A DNA stretch of 64,000 nucleotides from Arthrobacter citreus (GTDB lineage Bacteria; Actinomycetota; Actinomycetes; Actinomycetales; Micrococcaceae), in assembly GCF_009192745.1 (NCBI RefSeq), contig NZ_VTFV01000002.1, positions 1,054,001-1,118,000 of the forward strand, in the 5' to 3' direction. The notes under the pieces are model-generated. The model worked only from the letters and a program-made list of their open reading frames with translations, had not been told where the DNA came from and ran no database searches. Positions 1-9,280 of the stretch are shown piece after piece (within the stretch, counting starts at the first letter, position 1; the number at the start of each line of letters is the position of its first letter). The position numbers were made by a program, and so were the translations under genes.

Positions 1-339
1 GCCCTGGCCTTCTACAAGGTCTCTTCGTGGGTAACGGGTATCTTCCTGCTGCTGCTCGTGGCCGAAATGGTCATGAAGTACATGCTCCAGATCCCCCCGG
101 TGATCGTGGGCGGCCTGAACCTTTACACGGCGGTCCTCATCGCGCACGGCTGGCTGTATGTGGTCTACCTTTTCGCTGATTTCCGGTTGTGGCAGCTCAT
201 GCGCTGGCCGTTCTCGAAATTCATCGTGATCGCACTCGGCGGTGTGGTGCCGTTCCTGTCCTTCATCGTGGAAGCCCGCACCCACAAGCAGGTTCTCGCG
301 GAACTCGAAGCCCACCCGGAAGCCGCCAAGCGCTACTAG
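1..339 (+). CDS. DUF3817 membrane protein, 3' part
   Basis: The reading frame is open from base 1, so the gene starts before the window. The visible 112 residues hold about three hydrophobic segments (near residues 12-30, 33-55 and 75-92), then a short charged tail ending in EAAKRY. This matches the small actinobacterial DUF3817 integral membrane family, of unknown function, which I recall as commonly lying just upstream of guaA. It ends 70 bp before guaA. Family assignment is from remembered pattern, not a search. Confidence 0.75.
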   Translation, partial: ALAFYKVSSWVTGIFLLLLVAEMVMKYMLQIPPVIVGGLNLYTAVLIAHGWLYVVYLFADFRLWQLMRWPFSKFIVIALGGVVPFLSFIVEARTHKQVLAELEAHPEAAKRY

Positions 340-396
340 GCGCCTTCCGGGGGAGCCGGCAAGCCGCCCAATGTGCAGGCGGTGCGCTGTGGCGAC

Positions 397-402
397 TATC
401 CT
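397..402 (+). promoter_or_regulatory. Putative -10 box for leaderless guaA
   Basis: TATCCT lies 7 nt before the GTG at 410, so transcription would begin at or next to the start codon. This favours 410 over the in-frame GTG at 389, although 389 has a modest AGGCGG ribosome-binding sequence. No clear -35 is visible. Confidence 0.4.
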
Positions 403-409
403 TGAAACC

Positions 410-1999
410 GTGACTAATCCCGCGACTGCTCCCAATGAAGAGCGCCCCGTCCTGGTTGTGGACTACGGTGCCCAGTACGCCCAGCTGATTGCCCGGCGCG
501 TACGCGAAGCCGACGTCTACTCCGAGGTCGTGCCGCACACCTACACCACCCAGGAAATCCTGGCCAAGAATCCGGCAGCGATCATCCTTTCCGGCGGACC
601 TTCCAGCGTTTACGCCGAAGGCGCCCCCAAGGTGGATCCCGAACTGTTCGACGCCGGCGTTCCGGTCTTCGGCATCTGCTACGGCTTCCAGGCCATGGCG
701 GCAGCCCTTGGCGGCAAGGTCGCCAGGACCGGCATGCGTGAATACGGCTCCACCGATGCCTCTGCAGTAAACGGTTCACGCTCCATCCTTGAGGGCACCC
801 CCGAGCACCAGAACACCTGGATGAGCCACGGTGACAGTGTCCACGAAGCCCCCGAGGGCTTCGAGGTCCTGGCCAGCACCGCAGGTGCTCCCGTGGCCGC
901 TTTCGCCAACGAGGAAAAGAAGCTCTACGGCGTCCAGTGGCACCCGGAGGTGAAGCACTCGGCGCACGGCCAGCAGGTGCTTGAAAACTTCCTGTTCAAG
1001 GGCGCGCGGCTGGACCGCAGCTGGACCACCGGCAACATTGTCGAAGAGCAGGTGGAACGGATCCGCGAACAGATCGGCTCCTCCCGCGTGATCTGCGGCC
1101 TGTCCGGCGGCGTTGACTCCGCCGTGGCCGCCGCCCTGGTGCAGCGCGCCGTCGGCGATCAGCTGACCTGCGTGTTCGTTGACCACGGGCTGCTGCGTGA
1201 AGGCGAAGCCGAGCAGGTTGAGCGCGATTTCGTCGCCGCTACCGGCGTCAACCTTTACGTTGCCAACGAGCAGGAGCGCTTCCTGAGCGCACTGGCCGGC
1301 GTCACCGACCCGGAAACCAAGCGCAAGATCATTGGCCGCGAGTTCATCCGCGCCTTTGAAGAAGCCGAACGCGCCATCATGGCCGAGGCCAACGCTGCCG
1401 GCGAGCCGATCCGGTTCCTGGTCCAGGGCACCCTGTACCCCGACGTCGTCGAATCCGGCGGCGGCGAAGGCGCGGCGAACATCAAGAGCCACCACAACGT
1501 TGGCGGCCTGCCGGAGGACATGCAGTTCGAACTGGTGGAGCCCCTGCGCCTGCTGTTCAAGGACGAAGTGCGTGCCGTAGGGCGCGAACTTGGCCTGCCG
1601 GCCGAGATCGTTGGGCGGCAGCCGTTCCCGGGCCCCGGCCTGGGTATCCGCATCATCGGCGAAGTGACCAAGGACCGTCTGGACCTGCTGCGCCGCGCAG
1701 ACGCCATTGCCCGCGCCGAGCTCACCGCAGCCGGCCTGGACGAGGAAGTCTGGCAGATGCCGGTAGTCCTGCTGGCAGATGTCCGCAGCGTGGGCGTGCA
1801 GGGTGACGGCCGTACCTACGGCCACCCCATCGTGCTGCGTCCGGTCTCCAGCGAAGACGCCATGACGGCGGACTGGTCACGCCTGCCGTACGATCTGCTG
1901 GCACGGATCTCCAACCGCATCACCAACGAGGTGGACGGCGTTAACCGGGTGGTGCTGGACGTCACCAGCAAGCCGCCGGGAACCATCGAGTGGGAGTAG
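410..1999 (+). CDS. guaA: GMP synthase (glutamine-hydrolysing)
   Basis: Converts XMP to GMP using glutamine and ATP, the last step of de novo GMP synthesis, in the cytoplasm. The 529 residues match the family length. The N-terminal class I glutamine amidotransferase has its nucleophile in GICYGFQ (Cys90), with the His-Glu pair in [11 protein letters not shown]. The ATP pyrophosphatase P-loop SGGVDS starts at residue 232. The C-terminal dimerisation domain ends in KPPGTIEWE, the normal terminus. The GTG at 410 is chosen because MTNP-type starts are usual and a TATCCT box sits 7 nt upstream; GTG 389 would add 7 residues. A strong hairpin terminator follows the stop. Confidence 0.97.
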   Translation: MTNPATAPNEERPVLVVDYGAQYAQLIARRVREADVYSEVVPHTYTTQEILAKNPAAIILSGGPSSVYAEGAPKVDPELFDAGVPVFGICYGFQAMAAALGGKVARTGMREYGSTDASAVNGSRSILEGTPEHQNTWMSHGDSVHEAPEGFEVLASTAGAPVAAFANEEKKLYGVQWHPEVKHSAHGQQVLENFLFKGARLDRSWTTGNIVEEQVERIREQIGSSRVICGLSGGVDSAVAAALVQRAVGDQLTCVFVDHGLLREGEAEQVERDFVAATGVNLYVANEQERFLSALAGVTDPETKRKIIGREFIRAFEEAERAIMAEANAAGEPIRFLVQGTLYPDVVESGGGEGAANIKSHHNVGGLPEDMQFELVEPLRLLFKDEVRAVGRELGLPAEIVGRQPFPGPGLGIRIIGEVTKDRLDLLRRADAIARAELTAAGLDEEVWQMPVVLLADVRSVGVQGDGRTYGHPIVLRPVSSEDAMTADWSRLPYDLLARISNRITNEVDGVNRVVLDVTSKPPGTIEWE

Positions 2000-2009
2000 C
2001 ATCATAGAG

Positions 2010-2041
2010 CGCGGGGGACGGCTGAACAGCCGTCCCCCGCG
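2010..2041 (+). terminator. guaA terminator hairpin
   Basis: A perfect 14-bp stem (CGCGGGGGACGGCT pairing with AGCCGTCCCCCGCG) with a 4-nt GAAC loop starts 10 bp after the guaA stop. It is followed by TTGCTAT rather than a clean U-tract. Confidence 0.8.
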
Positions 2042-2137
2042 TTGCTATCCGGAGCTATTCGGGCAATTGACGATAGCTTGGAAGGTATGCCAGTTTGGTC
2101 GAGATCGTCGCGCGGAAGTGCAGGAAAGAGGGCATCA

Positions 2138-5100
2138 GTGTCTGAGCAGAATCCCGGGGACAGCGCCTCGGACTTCCTGCTGCCGTGGCTGGCCGGGCTT
2201 GGCCAGCACGCCGGGTCGGACACGCTGCTGCATTTCACGGTGACCCCGGAGAACAGCATCGACCTGACCCATGCGCACCCCTCCGGCCTGGCCCAGCTGC
2301 TGGCCGGGAGGAAGACCAGGCTCTCAACCCTGCTGCGCGATGCAGACCACTACAGCACCGCGATGCGTGCAGCCCGTGCGCTGCGCGCCAAGATCTACGA
2401 ACTCGGCTCCGACCGCGGCATCGACGTGGGCTATCTCGCCGCCGGGACCGCATCCTGGCGCTACGCCTCGGATGAAGCGCTTCGCCCCGAATCCCTGACT
2501 GCTCCCGTGCTGCTCACGGCCGTCAGCCTCACCGTCCACGCCTCCCAGGACGACTACGAGCTTCAGCTCACCGGCAAGGCCGAGCTGAATCCCGCCCTCA
2601 TCCGTCACCTTGAGAACCAGCAGGGCCTCGACGTCGACGCGGAGTCGCTGGCACGGCTGGCCTACGGTACCGCCCGGTTCGATCCGCATCCCGTCCTTGA
2701 ACGGCTGCGCGGCCTCACCGACGGGGTGCGCGGCATGAACATCGAGCACCGCCTGCTTGTCTCCACCTTTGCGGACCTGCCCGACCTCGCCGAGGATACG
2801 GCCCTGGATCCTTCCCACCCCGTCCTCCGGGCACTGATGGATGCAGCGGTCGACGGCGGCGCGTCAGTGCCGGAACCCGCGGACCCCGGGCTCCCGCCCC
2901 TGGACGACCGCGCCCCGGCTTCCGAGCTCCTGGTCATGGATGCTGACCGCGAACAGCAGGATGTGCTGGACCTCGCCGGTGCCGGCACCTCCCTTGTAGT
3001 CTCGGCACCTCCGGGAACCGGCCAGACGCAGACTGCCGTCAACGCTGTTGCCGCACTGGTCAACGCCGGCAAATCCGTACTCGTGGTTGCCGAGCGCCGC
3101 GGGACGCTGAACGAATTCGTCTCCGCCCTGGACAGCCTCAACCTCGGTTCACTGGTGCTGCAGCTGGGCGCCGGACTCAGCGAAGAGGCCCTGCGTGACA
3201 GGCTGGTCCGCGCCATCGTGCGGAGCGAGAAGGCAACTGAACCGAACCTGGGCAACCTGCACAAGGTGCTCCAGGAGAGCCGCCACCAGCTGCGCGACCA
3301 TGTGAAGTCCCTGCACAACGTCCGCCAGCGCTGGGGATGTTCCCCCTACCAGGCAATGCAGTCCCTGGCCGAACTCACCTCGCTCACGCCGGCCCCGGCG
3401 ACCACCGTCCGGCTCAAGCGCAGCGTCCTGGACAGCATCACGGACCGCACCGAACTGACCGGCCGCCTGCGCCGCGCCGCGGAGCTGGGAAGCTTCTCCC
3501 GTGCCGCCGTCTCCAGTCCCTGGTTCGGCGCCAAGCTGCTGAACCGCAAGGAAACGGAAGCGGCGCACAAGCTCACCGAGGAACTGGCCGAGGCGCTGCC
3601 GCAGCTGCGCACCCGGGTCCAGGAAGTGGCCGAGCACTCACAGATCAGGCTGGGGGAGACCTTCGCGCAGTGGGGCGAACAGCTCCAGCTGCTGGTTGCG
3701 GTACGCGAGAGCCTGGACAAGTTCACCCCTGACATCTTTGACCGACCCGTCACGGACCTGATCTCCGCCACGGCGTCCTCTTCCTGGCGGCGCGAGCACG
3801 GGGTGGACATGAGTTCCATGACCCGTTCGCGGCTGCGCCGGGTGGCGAAGGAGTACATCCGTCCCGGTGTGCATATTGCGGACCTCCACACCTCGCTGGT
3901 GCAGGTTCAGCAGCAGCGCGGCATCTGGACGCGCTATGCCACAACCCAGCGCCATCCTTCCGTTCCCACCGGCCTTGCCGACCTGAACCGGACCTACCTT
4001 GAGGTCAAGGACCAGCTCGATGAGCTGACCCGCATCCTTGCCGGAACGCCGGAGAAACCGAACCTCGCCGACCAGTCACTGGATGATCTGGAGAAGAAGC
4101 TGCGCGCCCTCGCCGGTGACAAGGAAACCCTTGAAACCCTGCCTGAGCGCACCCTCCTGGTGGACGAGATGCGCGGACAGGGGCTTGGCGAACTGCTGGA
4201 TGACCTGGAAGCGCGCGAGGTGACGCCGCGGCAGGTCGGCTATGAGCTGGAGCTGGCGTGGTGGCAGTCCGCACTGGAAGCCATGATCAGCGGTGACGAC
4301 TACCTGGCAATGTCAGACGGCGACAGCCTGCGCCGGCTCGAAGCTGAGTACCGCCTGGCCGACAACGCGCACATAGCCTCCGGTGCTTCACGGCTGCGCT
4401 GGGAGCTTGCCCGGCGCTGGCGCGAGGGCATCAAATCCCGGCCCAAGGACGCAGCGCAGCTTCGTGACGTCATCAAGACCGGACCCCTGACCGTGGACTC
4501 CCTCTCCGGGCAGTCCGATGAGCTGGTTTCCTCCCTGCTCCCGGTTTGGGCCGCAAGCCCCCTGCTGCTGCCGATGATGCTTCCGGGATCCCGGCGCTTC
4601 GACGCCCTGGTCATCCTGGATGCAGAGTCCATGAGCCTGCAGGCTGCAGTTCCGGCGATCGCTCGGGCAGGGCAGGTCCTTGCCTTCGGCGACGGAAACC
4701 TGGGCGGACCAAGACCGTTCACGATCAACATCCAGCCGCCCGAAGCGGGTTTCGGCGGGGACGAACTGCCCAGCGCCTTCGACGCCCTTGCCCGGATCCT
4801 GCCTGTCCGCAGCCTCTCCACGGTCTACCGGGGAACCGACAAGCACCTGCTGAAGCAGCTGTCCGACGAGTTCTACGGCGGACGCCTGTCCTGGGTGCCC
4901 CGCGGAGATGAAGTGGCAACGGGGGAGCGGCCGCTCACGGTGGAGTACCTTGCGGACGGCACCGGCATGCCCAGCGCCGACCAGGAGGGCGTTGAAAGCG
5001 TCTCCGCCGAGGTCAACCGGGTGGTGGACCTGGTGTTCGAACATGTCCGGCGCCGGCCGAGCCAGTCCCTGGCCGTCATTACGGCCAGCCCGCGGCATGC

Positions 5101-6019
5101 CGTTCGGGTGGCGGAAGCAATCCGTGTGCAGATGGCGAATTTCCCGTGGGCCGCGGACTTCTTCGCCCCCGGGGCCGAATCCTTCCGGGTGGTGCCGGCA
5201 GACCGCGCCGCCGGACTGGTCCGGGACGCTGTGATCTTCTCGCTGGGCTTCGGCAGGACCCCGCACGGCCGGGCCCTGCACAACTTTGGCCTGCTCTCCG
5301 AACCCGGCGGGCGGGGACGGTTCGTCAACGCGATGACCCGCGCCCGTTACCGCCTTCACGTGCTGACCTGTTTCCGGCCTTCGGACCTCGACGAGTCGAG
5401 GCTGGGCCACGGGGCCCGCGATTTCTACCAGCTGCTGGTGCGCGAGCTCGACGGCGGACCGGCGCAGCCTGCCGGCGACCGCCCGGCCGGCAATTCCATC
5501 ATGGCGGACGACCCGCTTGTGGCGGACCTGGTAGGACGCCTCCGGTCACGGGGCGCCGAGGTATGGGACCACTACGACGACGTGATCGACATCGTGGCTA
5601 CCGTCAGGCGTTCCGCGGATGCGGATCCGGCAGTTCCCATGGCCATCGAGTCCGACGGGACCGCACGGTACCGGGGGATGAGCGTGCGGGAGCGCAGCCG
5701 CCTTCGTCCCCAGCTGCTTGAGCGGCTTGGCTGGCGCTACATGCCGCTGTGGACCATCGAGGTGTTTACCGATCCGGCCGCCTGCGCAGATTTGGTGGGC
5801 CGGTACCTCGGTCTTCCGGTGCCGGCCCCCGAGCCTGAGCCCATCCGCGAGGTACACGCAGCAGCTGCGCCGGCAACCGTGGTTCCCCACGGCAGCACAC
5901 GGATCCGTCCGCGGTCAGAGGAACAACCCAACCCGGCTATCCGGGCCGCGGCGGCAGCTGCGGCAGCGGCCGGTGGAATCGACAGGCAGCATGAACCAGG
6001 AACAGAACAGTCCTCCTGA
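2138..6019 (+). CDS. SF1 helicase-like protein with degenerate ATPase motifs and REase-like C-terminus
   Basis: A 1,293-residue protein with the layout of DUF4011/UPF1-like superfamily 1 helicases, but key motifs are altered. The Walker A region reads APPGTGQTQT, with Gln296 where the catalytic Lys should be. The Walker B region reads VILDAES (828-831) instead of DEAS. Motif III reads GDGNLGG (from 851) instead of GDxxQLPP. Motif VI is kept as NAMTRARYRL (1064-). The C-terminus resembles the PD-(D/E)XK-type domain that ends such proteins: IDI at 1150-1152, AIESDG at 1169-1174, then RERSRLRPQLLERLGW. The GTG at 2138 follows AGGAAAGAGG; the longer frame from 2042 would run out of the terminator hairpin. 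The protein probably binds nucleic acid without normal ATP hydrolysis; the function is unknown. Confidence 0.75.
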   Translation: MSEQNPGDSASDFLLPWLAGLGQHAGSDTLLHFTVTPENSIDLTHAHPSGLAQLLAGRKTRLSTLLRDADHYSTAMRAARALRAKIYELGSDRGIDVGYLAAGTASWRYASDEALRPESLTAPVLLTAVSLTVHASQDDYELQLTGKAELNPALIRHLENQQGLDVDAESLARLAYGTARFDPHPVLERLRGLTDGVRGMNIEHRLLVSTFADLPDLAEDTALDPSHPVLRALMDAAVDGGASVPEPADPGLPPLDDRAPASELLVMDADREQQDVLDLAGAGTSLVVSAPPGTGQTQTAVNAVAALVNAGKSVLVVAERRGTLNEFVSALDSLNLGSLVLQLGAGLSEEALRDRLVRAIVRSEKATEPNLGNLHKVLQESRHQLRDHVKSLHNVRQRWGCSPYQAMQSLAELTSLTPAPATTVRLKRSVLDSITDRTELTGRLRRAAELGSFSRAAVSSPWFGAKLLNRKETEAAHKLTEELAEALPQLRTRVQEVAEHSQIRLGETFAQWGEQLQLLVAVRESLDKFTPDIFDRPVTDLISATASSSWRREHGVDMSSMTRSRLRRVAKEYIRPGVHIADLHTSLVQVQQQRGIWTRYATTQRHPSVPTGLADLNRTYLEVKDQLDELTRILAGTPEKPNLADQSLDDLEKKLRALAGDKETLETLPERTLLVDEMRGQGLGELLDDLEAREVTPRQVGYELELAWWQSALEAMISGDDYLAMSDGDSLRRLEAEYRLADNAHIASGASRLRWELARRWREGIKSRPKDAAQLRDVIKTGPLTVDSLSGQSDELVSSLLPVWAASPLLLPMMLPGSRRFDALVILDAESMSLQAAVPAIARAGQVLAFGDGNLGGPRPFTINIQPPEAGFGGDELPSAFDALARILPVRSLSTVYRGTDKHLLKQLSDEFYGGRLSWVPRGDEVATGERPLTVEYLADGTGMPSADQEGVESVSAEVNRVVDLVFEHVRRRPSQSLAVITASPRHAVRVAEAIRVQMANFPWAADFFAPGAESFRVVPADRAAGLVRDAVIFSLGFGRTPHGRALHNFGLLSEPGGRGRFVNAMTRARYRLHVLTCFRPSDLDESRLGHGARDFYQLLVRELDGGPAQPAGDRPAGNSIMADDPLVADLVGRLRSRGAEVWDHYDDVIDIVATVRRSADADPAVPMAIESDGTARYRGMSVRERSRLRPQLLERLGWRYMPLWTIEVFTDPAACADLVGRYLGLPVPAPEPEPIREVHAAAAPATVVPHGSTRIRPRSEEQPNPAIRAAAAAAAAAGGIDRQHEPGTEQSS

Positions 6020-6404
6020 CACGAATTCGGGCACGGCGTTGCCGCCCCATGGGGAAGGCCGAGGCCCTGAGAAGGAAACCCCGCCCGTGACGCCGGGGAG
6101 CAAACGCCGCTCCCGGCGGAGCACCTCCGCGCCCACCAGACTGAAGCAGGCAGCACAGCTGGTGCATACGGCTCCCGCCGCAGTCCCGCAGCCAGGAGCC
6201 GGGCCGGCCGGGCACGGCACCCCCGGAGCAGCCGCACCGGCTGTCGAAGAGGGAACGCCCGCCGGATCCGGCAGGGATTCGCGGGGCCAGGGCTCCGGAA
6301 TCCTGCCGCAGACCGCGGGAGAAGACGACCCCCGTGCGTGGGGAGACTCTCCTGAGGACAGCTCGGCCTGGCTTCTTGAACAGCGCCCGCCCCACTGGGG
6401 GTAA
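5991..6404 (+). CDS. Conserved low-complexity hypothetical protein
   Basis: A 137-residue Pro/Gly/Ala-rich hydrophilic protein that overlaps the end of the helicase-like gene by 29 bp, so the two are probably co-transcribed. A basic stretch (KRRSRRS) is followed by an acidic C-terminus, DPRAWGDSPEDSSAW, ending in RPPHWG. I recall similar C-termini in Arthrobacter proteins at this position. There is no recognisable domain, signal peptide or membrane segment. The ribosome-binding site is weak (GACAGG). Function unknown. Confidence 0.6.
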   Translation: MNQEQNSPPDTNSGTALPPHGEGRGPEKETPPVTPGSKRRSRRSTSAPTRLKQAAQLVHTAPAAVPQPGAGPAGHGTPGAAAPAVEEGTPAGSGRDSRGQGSGILPQTAGEDDPRAWGDSPEDSSAWLLEQRPPHWG

Positions 6405-6412
6405 CCACGGCC

Positions 6413-7171
6413 CTAAGGACCGGTGTGCTGTGTTCCACGCGGAACAAAGTAGAGCCCGCCCCGTGCTGAGGCAACGGCCAGCTCCGGGGCAGCAGCTGCA
6501 GGAGCTGCGATCACCACCAGCTGCTCGTCGGACGCTGCATCCCCGCCGGGCCACGCCGTAGACCCGCTTTCAGTTCCCGTGACCCACAGCACGGGCACAC
6601 CCGAGGCCAGGACTACCGGAGGGCCGGCGTCGTCAAAACCCTCCTCCGGTGCCGCTACCACGTCCACCAGGGTTCCGGGCGAGAGCAGCCGTGCTGTTCC
6701 CGGATCTGCGGGTCGAAGGGGGAGGGCAGCGGTGCCTGCCGGTGATCCGGCCAGCAGTGCGTCACCGACCAGAACGGTTTCGCTCACAATCCCGCCGCCG
6801 CGGAGGGGAACAGCAAGCTGCCTCCCGTCCGCCGTTCCCGCATCGCTGAAGGCCCCGGGCGGCACGGCGTCTGGAGGCAAGCCGACTATCCGAAGGTCCC
6901 GCGGGTCAATGACATGGCCGGCTGGCAGGTCCGAGACCGCGGCCGCCACGGGGATTGTCGATGTATCTGCGGGCAGCATCGCCTGGACTGTTATGCCTGT
7001 GGCTGCAGCAACCAGCGCCCCCGCCAGGAACCGGCGGCGCCGGAGGAGGAACCGGTGAAACCTGCCCCGCGAGTGCGTGCCGCCGGGACGCAGGGGAGGA
7101 ACTCCTTGAACGGACGCGCGGATGCCGTCCCGTTTACGGGCGACGCGGCCGCGGCGCAGTCTGCTTAACAT
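6413..7171 (-). CDS. SAF-domain (CpaB/RcpC-like) membrane-anchored protein
   Basis: 252 residues. A basic N-terminus (HRFLLRRRRFLAG) precedes one membrane segment near residues 48-65. An SAF-type segment follows: VAAAVSDLPAGHVIDPRDL, then a later SPGTLVDVVA block. This is the arrangement of Flp-pilus CpaB/RcpC proteins, which sit at the outer side of the membrane. No other tad/flp pilus genes occur here, so a role in pilus assembly is doubtful. Such orphan SAF proteins are common in Arthrobacter-like genomes as far as I recall. It ends 8 bp past the convergent 5991-6404 gene. Confidence 0.7.
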   Translation of the reverse strand: MLSRLRRGRVARKRDGIRASVQGVPPLRPGGTHSRGRFHRFLLRRRRFLAGALVAAATGITVQAMLPADTSTIPVAAAVSDLPAGHVIDPRDLRIVGLPPDAVPPGAFSDAGTADGRQLAVPLRGGGIVSETVLVGDALLAGSPAGTAALPLRPADPGTARLLSPGTLVDVVAAPEEGFDDAGPPVVLASGVPVLWVTGTESGSTAWPGGDAASDEQLVVIAAPAAAAPELAVASARGGLYFVPRGTQHTGP

Positions 7172-7308
7172 GCGGCAACACTAGGCCGGGGGAGAAACAC
7201 CCCTACGCCGGGCGAAGGACCCCGGGGACAACAAAGGCGCCCCTGGCTCCTGTGGAGGAACGGGACGCCTCGTGGCCGGGCCGCCGCGCACGGGACCCGG
7301 AACAGGGC

Positions 7309-7608
7309 CTAGCTGGCGGCCGGTGCCGACGCCGGCGTGGCGGTGGTGGAAGATGCAGCCGGTGCAGCCTTCGCCGCGGATTCCTTGGCAGGCGCATCCT
7401 TGGAAGGAGCAGCCGGAACCGTGGAAGCCGCATCGCGCGAATCCGTGCGGTAGAAGCCCGAGCCCTTGAAGACCACACCCACACTGTTGAACTTCTTGCG
7501 CAGGTTGCCGCCGCACTCGGGGCAGACGGTCAGGCTGTCATCGGTGAAGGACTGCTGGATGTCGAACGCGTGACCGCAATCCTTGCAGGCATAGGCATAC
7601 GTGGGCAC
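7309..7608 (-). CDS. FmdB-type zinc-ribbon protein
   Basis: A 99-residue protein starting MPTYAYACKDCGHAFD, typical of FmdB/CxxC_CXXC_SSSS regulators. Two Cys pairs (CKDC and CPEC) form a zinc ribbon in the first 45 residues, followed by the usual FNSVGVVFKGSGFY segment. The last 40 residues are an Ala/Pro-rich tail of low complexity. The GTG at 7608 is preceded by GGAGGAGTAAGA, a strong ribosome-binding site, so longer upstream frames are rejected. The biochemical role of the family is not established. It lies downstream of the 5-formyl-THF cyclo-ligase on the same strand. Confidence 0.88.
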   Translation of the reverse strand: MPTYAYACKDCGHAFDIQQSFTDDSLTVCPECGGNLRKKFNSVGVVFKGSGFYRTDSRDAASTVPAAPSKDAPAKESAAKAAPAASSTTATPASAPAAS

Positions 7609-7714
7609 TCTTACTCCTCCTGAAGGGCGAAAGGAAGGCCTCAGCAGTGTCGCTTTCCGCCGCGACGGCGGAACGATTGGCACTCTGTGGCCTAGAGTGC
7701 TAAGTATACACCCC

Positions 7715-8305
7715 TCAACCATTGACCGGGGCGTAACCGCCGGGGCGCAGGACCCCGTCCACCGGAACGTCCAGGGCATCAGCCGGCAGGCTGCCCGCTG
7801 GCACGAACTCATGATCGTGCACCACGGCCACCACTGGAGCCGTCCCGCCGGCGGCACGGAACCGGGTCAGGAAGCGGTCATAGTAGCCCCCGCCCTTTCC
7901 CATCCTTGTTCCGTCCTCGGAGACAGCCAGCGCCGGTATGAGCAGCAGGTCCAGTCCCATGATCTCAGGGAGGTTCCACCGCGGCCCGGCAGGTTCCGGG
8001 ATCCCCGGAAACAGGCCGGGAACCAGCGGAGCCCCCGGAGTCCAGGGGCACCAGGACAGCTGGTGCCCGGGTTCACAGACAGGCACCACCACGGTATGGC
8101 CGGCACCGGCCAGCGCCGTTAGCAGTGCCGAGGTGTCCGGTTCGCTTCCGGCAGAGAGGTAGCAGCTGACCATGGAGCCCGGTTCCAGGGAATGGAGCAG
8201 GGGCGAAGCAGCCGCGGCAAGCTGTTCCGCAGTCTCTCCGCCGCGCAGTTCCCGCCGCTTCTGCTTGAAACTGCTGCGTACCTGTTCCTTCGTTTCACCG
8301 GTCAT
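7715..8305 (-). CDS. 5-formyltetrahydrofolate cyclo-ligase
   Basis: Converts 5-formyl-THF to 5,10-methenyl-THF with ATP, returning stored folate to one-carbon metabolism. 196 residues, normal for the family. The signature RMGKGGGYYDRFL and the following VVHDHEFV segment are both present, and an N-terminal KQKRRELR matches the substrate-phosphate binding helix. The ATG at 8305 is preferred; an in-frame upstream start at 8335 would add 10 residues. It is divergent from galU with 68 bp between, the same arrangement as Rv0992c/Rv0993 in Mycobacterium as I recall it. Confidence 0.92.
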   Translation of the reverse strand: MTGETKEQVRSSFKQKRRELRGGETAEQLAAAASPLLHSLEPGSMVSCYLSAGSEPDTSALLTALAGAGHTVVVPVCEPGHQLSWCPWTPGAPLVPGLFPGIPEPAGPRWNLPEIMGLDLLLIPALAVSEDGTRMGKGGGYYDRFLTRFRAAGGTAPVVAVVHDHEFVPAGSLPADALDVPVDGVLRPGGYAPVNG

Positions 8306-8360
8306 GGACCCATTGTGCCCGTAGCAGGGGCGCATTTGGCGCCGTCAGCGTTCACTTAGG

Positions 8361-8366
8361 TACTCT
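8361..8366 (+). promoter_or_regulatory. Putative -10 box for leaderless galU
   Basis: TACTCT lies 7 nt before the galU ATG at 8374, with a loose TTGGCG 19 bp upstream (8336-8341). No ribosome-binding sequence is visible before the ATG, which fits a leaderless transcript. Confidence 0.45.
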
Positions 8367-8373
8367 TACCGTC

Positions 8374-9276
8374 ATGACCTCACGCCCAAAGATCACCAAA
8401 GCCGTAATTCCCGCCGCCGGCCTGGGTACGCGCTTCCTTCCGGCCACCAAGGCCATGCCGAAGGAAATGCTTCCGGTCGTGGACAAGCCGGCCATCCAGT
8501 ACGTCGTCGAAGAGGCCGTCAATGCCGGCATGCCGGACATCCTGATGATCACCGGCCGGAACAAGCGCTCCCTTGAGGACCACTTCGACCGGGTGCCCTT
8601 CATTGAGCAGACCCTGAAGGACAAGGGCGACGACGAAAAGCTTGCCCTGGTCCGTGAGTCTTCCGAACTGGGCGAGATCCATTACCTGCGCCAGGGTGAC
8701 CCAAAGGGCCTCGGCCATGCTGTCCTGCGCGCCAAGCTGCACATCGGCGATGATCCCTTCGCCGTCCTGCTCGGTGATGACCTCATTGACGCCCGCGATC
8801 CGCTGCTGGAGACCATGGTGGAGGTCCAGGCCAAGACGGGCGGCTCCGTCGTTGCCCTGATCGAGGTGGAACCTGACCAGATCAGCGCTTACGGCTGCGC
8901 CGACATCTCCGTGATCGAGGGTGAAGACTACGTCCGCGTCAACAAGCTCGTCGAGAAGCCCGACGCCGCTGATGCGCCGTCGAACCTCGCCGTGATTGGC
9001 CGCTACGTCCTGCACCCCTCCGTTTTCGGGGTCCTTGAAGAAACCGGCCCCGGCCGCGGAGGAGAAATCCAGCTCACCGATGCTCTCCAGACGCTCGCGG
9101 GAACCGAAGGTGAAGGCGGCGGCGTTTACGGCGTCGTCTTCCGCGGCCGCCGCTACGACACCGGCGACAAGCTCAGCTACCTCAAGGCTGTTGTCACCCT
9201 TGCCTCCGAGCGCGAAGACCTCGGTCCGGACCTGCGTGGTTGGCTTAAGGACTTCAACAACTCCGACGAAGGCTAG
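8374..9276 (+). CDS. galU: UTP--glucose-1-phosphate uridylyltransferase
   Basis: Makes UDP-glucose from UTP and glucose-1-phosphate, feeding cell-wall polysaccharide and, with galE in this window, UDP-galactose. 300 residues, the standard size. The nucleotidyltransferase signature AAGLGTRFLPATKAMPKEM is at residues 14-32, followed by the catalytic-core motifs VVDKPAIQYVVEEA and LLGDDLID. It is followed after only 4 bp by the acetyltransferase gene and is probably the first gene of an operon running to the SepX-like gene. Confidence 0.97.
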   Translation: MTSRPKITKAVIPAAGLGTRFLPATKAMPKEMLPVVDKPAIQYVVEEAVNAGMPDILMITGRNKRSLEDHFDRVPFIEQTLKDKGDDEKLALVRESSELGEIHYLRQGDPKGLGHAVLRAKLHIGDDPFAVLLGDDLIDARDPLLETMVEVQAKTGGSVVALIEVEPDQISAYGCADISVIEGEDYVRVNKLVEKPDAADAPSNLAVIGRYVLHPSVFGVLEETGPGRGGEIQLTDALQTLAGTEGEGGGVYGVVFRGRRYDTGDKLSYLKAVVTLASEREDLGPDLRGWLKDFNNSDEG

Positions 9277-9280
9277 CTCC

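Noticed and set aside
776-1825. 349-codon open frame antisense to guaA
   Set aside because: It lies entirely inside a certain gene, has no family motif, and is the usual antisense shadow of high-GC third-position bias.
1976-2045. guaA 3' end as an integration site
   Set aside because: guaA is a known island target, but there is no second copy of its 3' end in the window and its terminator directly follows, so the site appears empty.
4388-5410. 340-codon open frame antisense to the helicase-like gene
   Set aside because: Same explanation; no recognisable domain and no ribosome-binding site.
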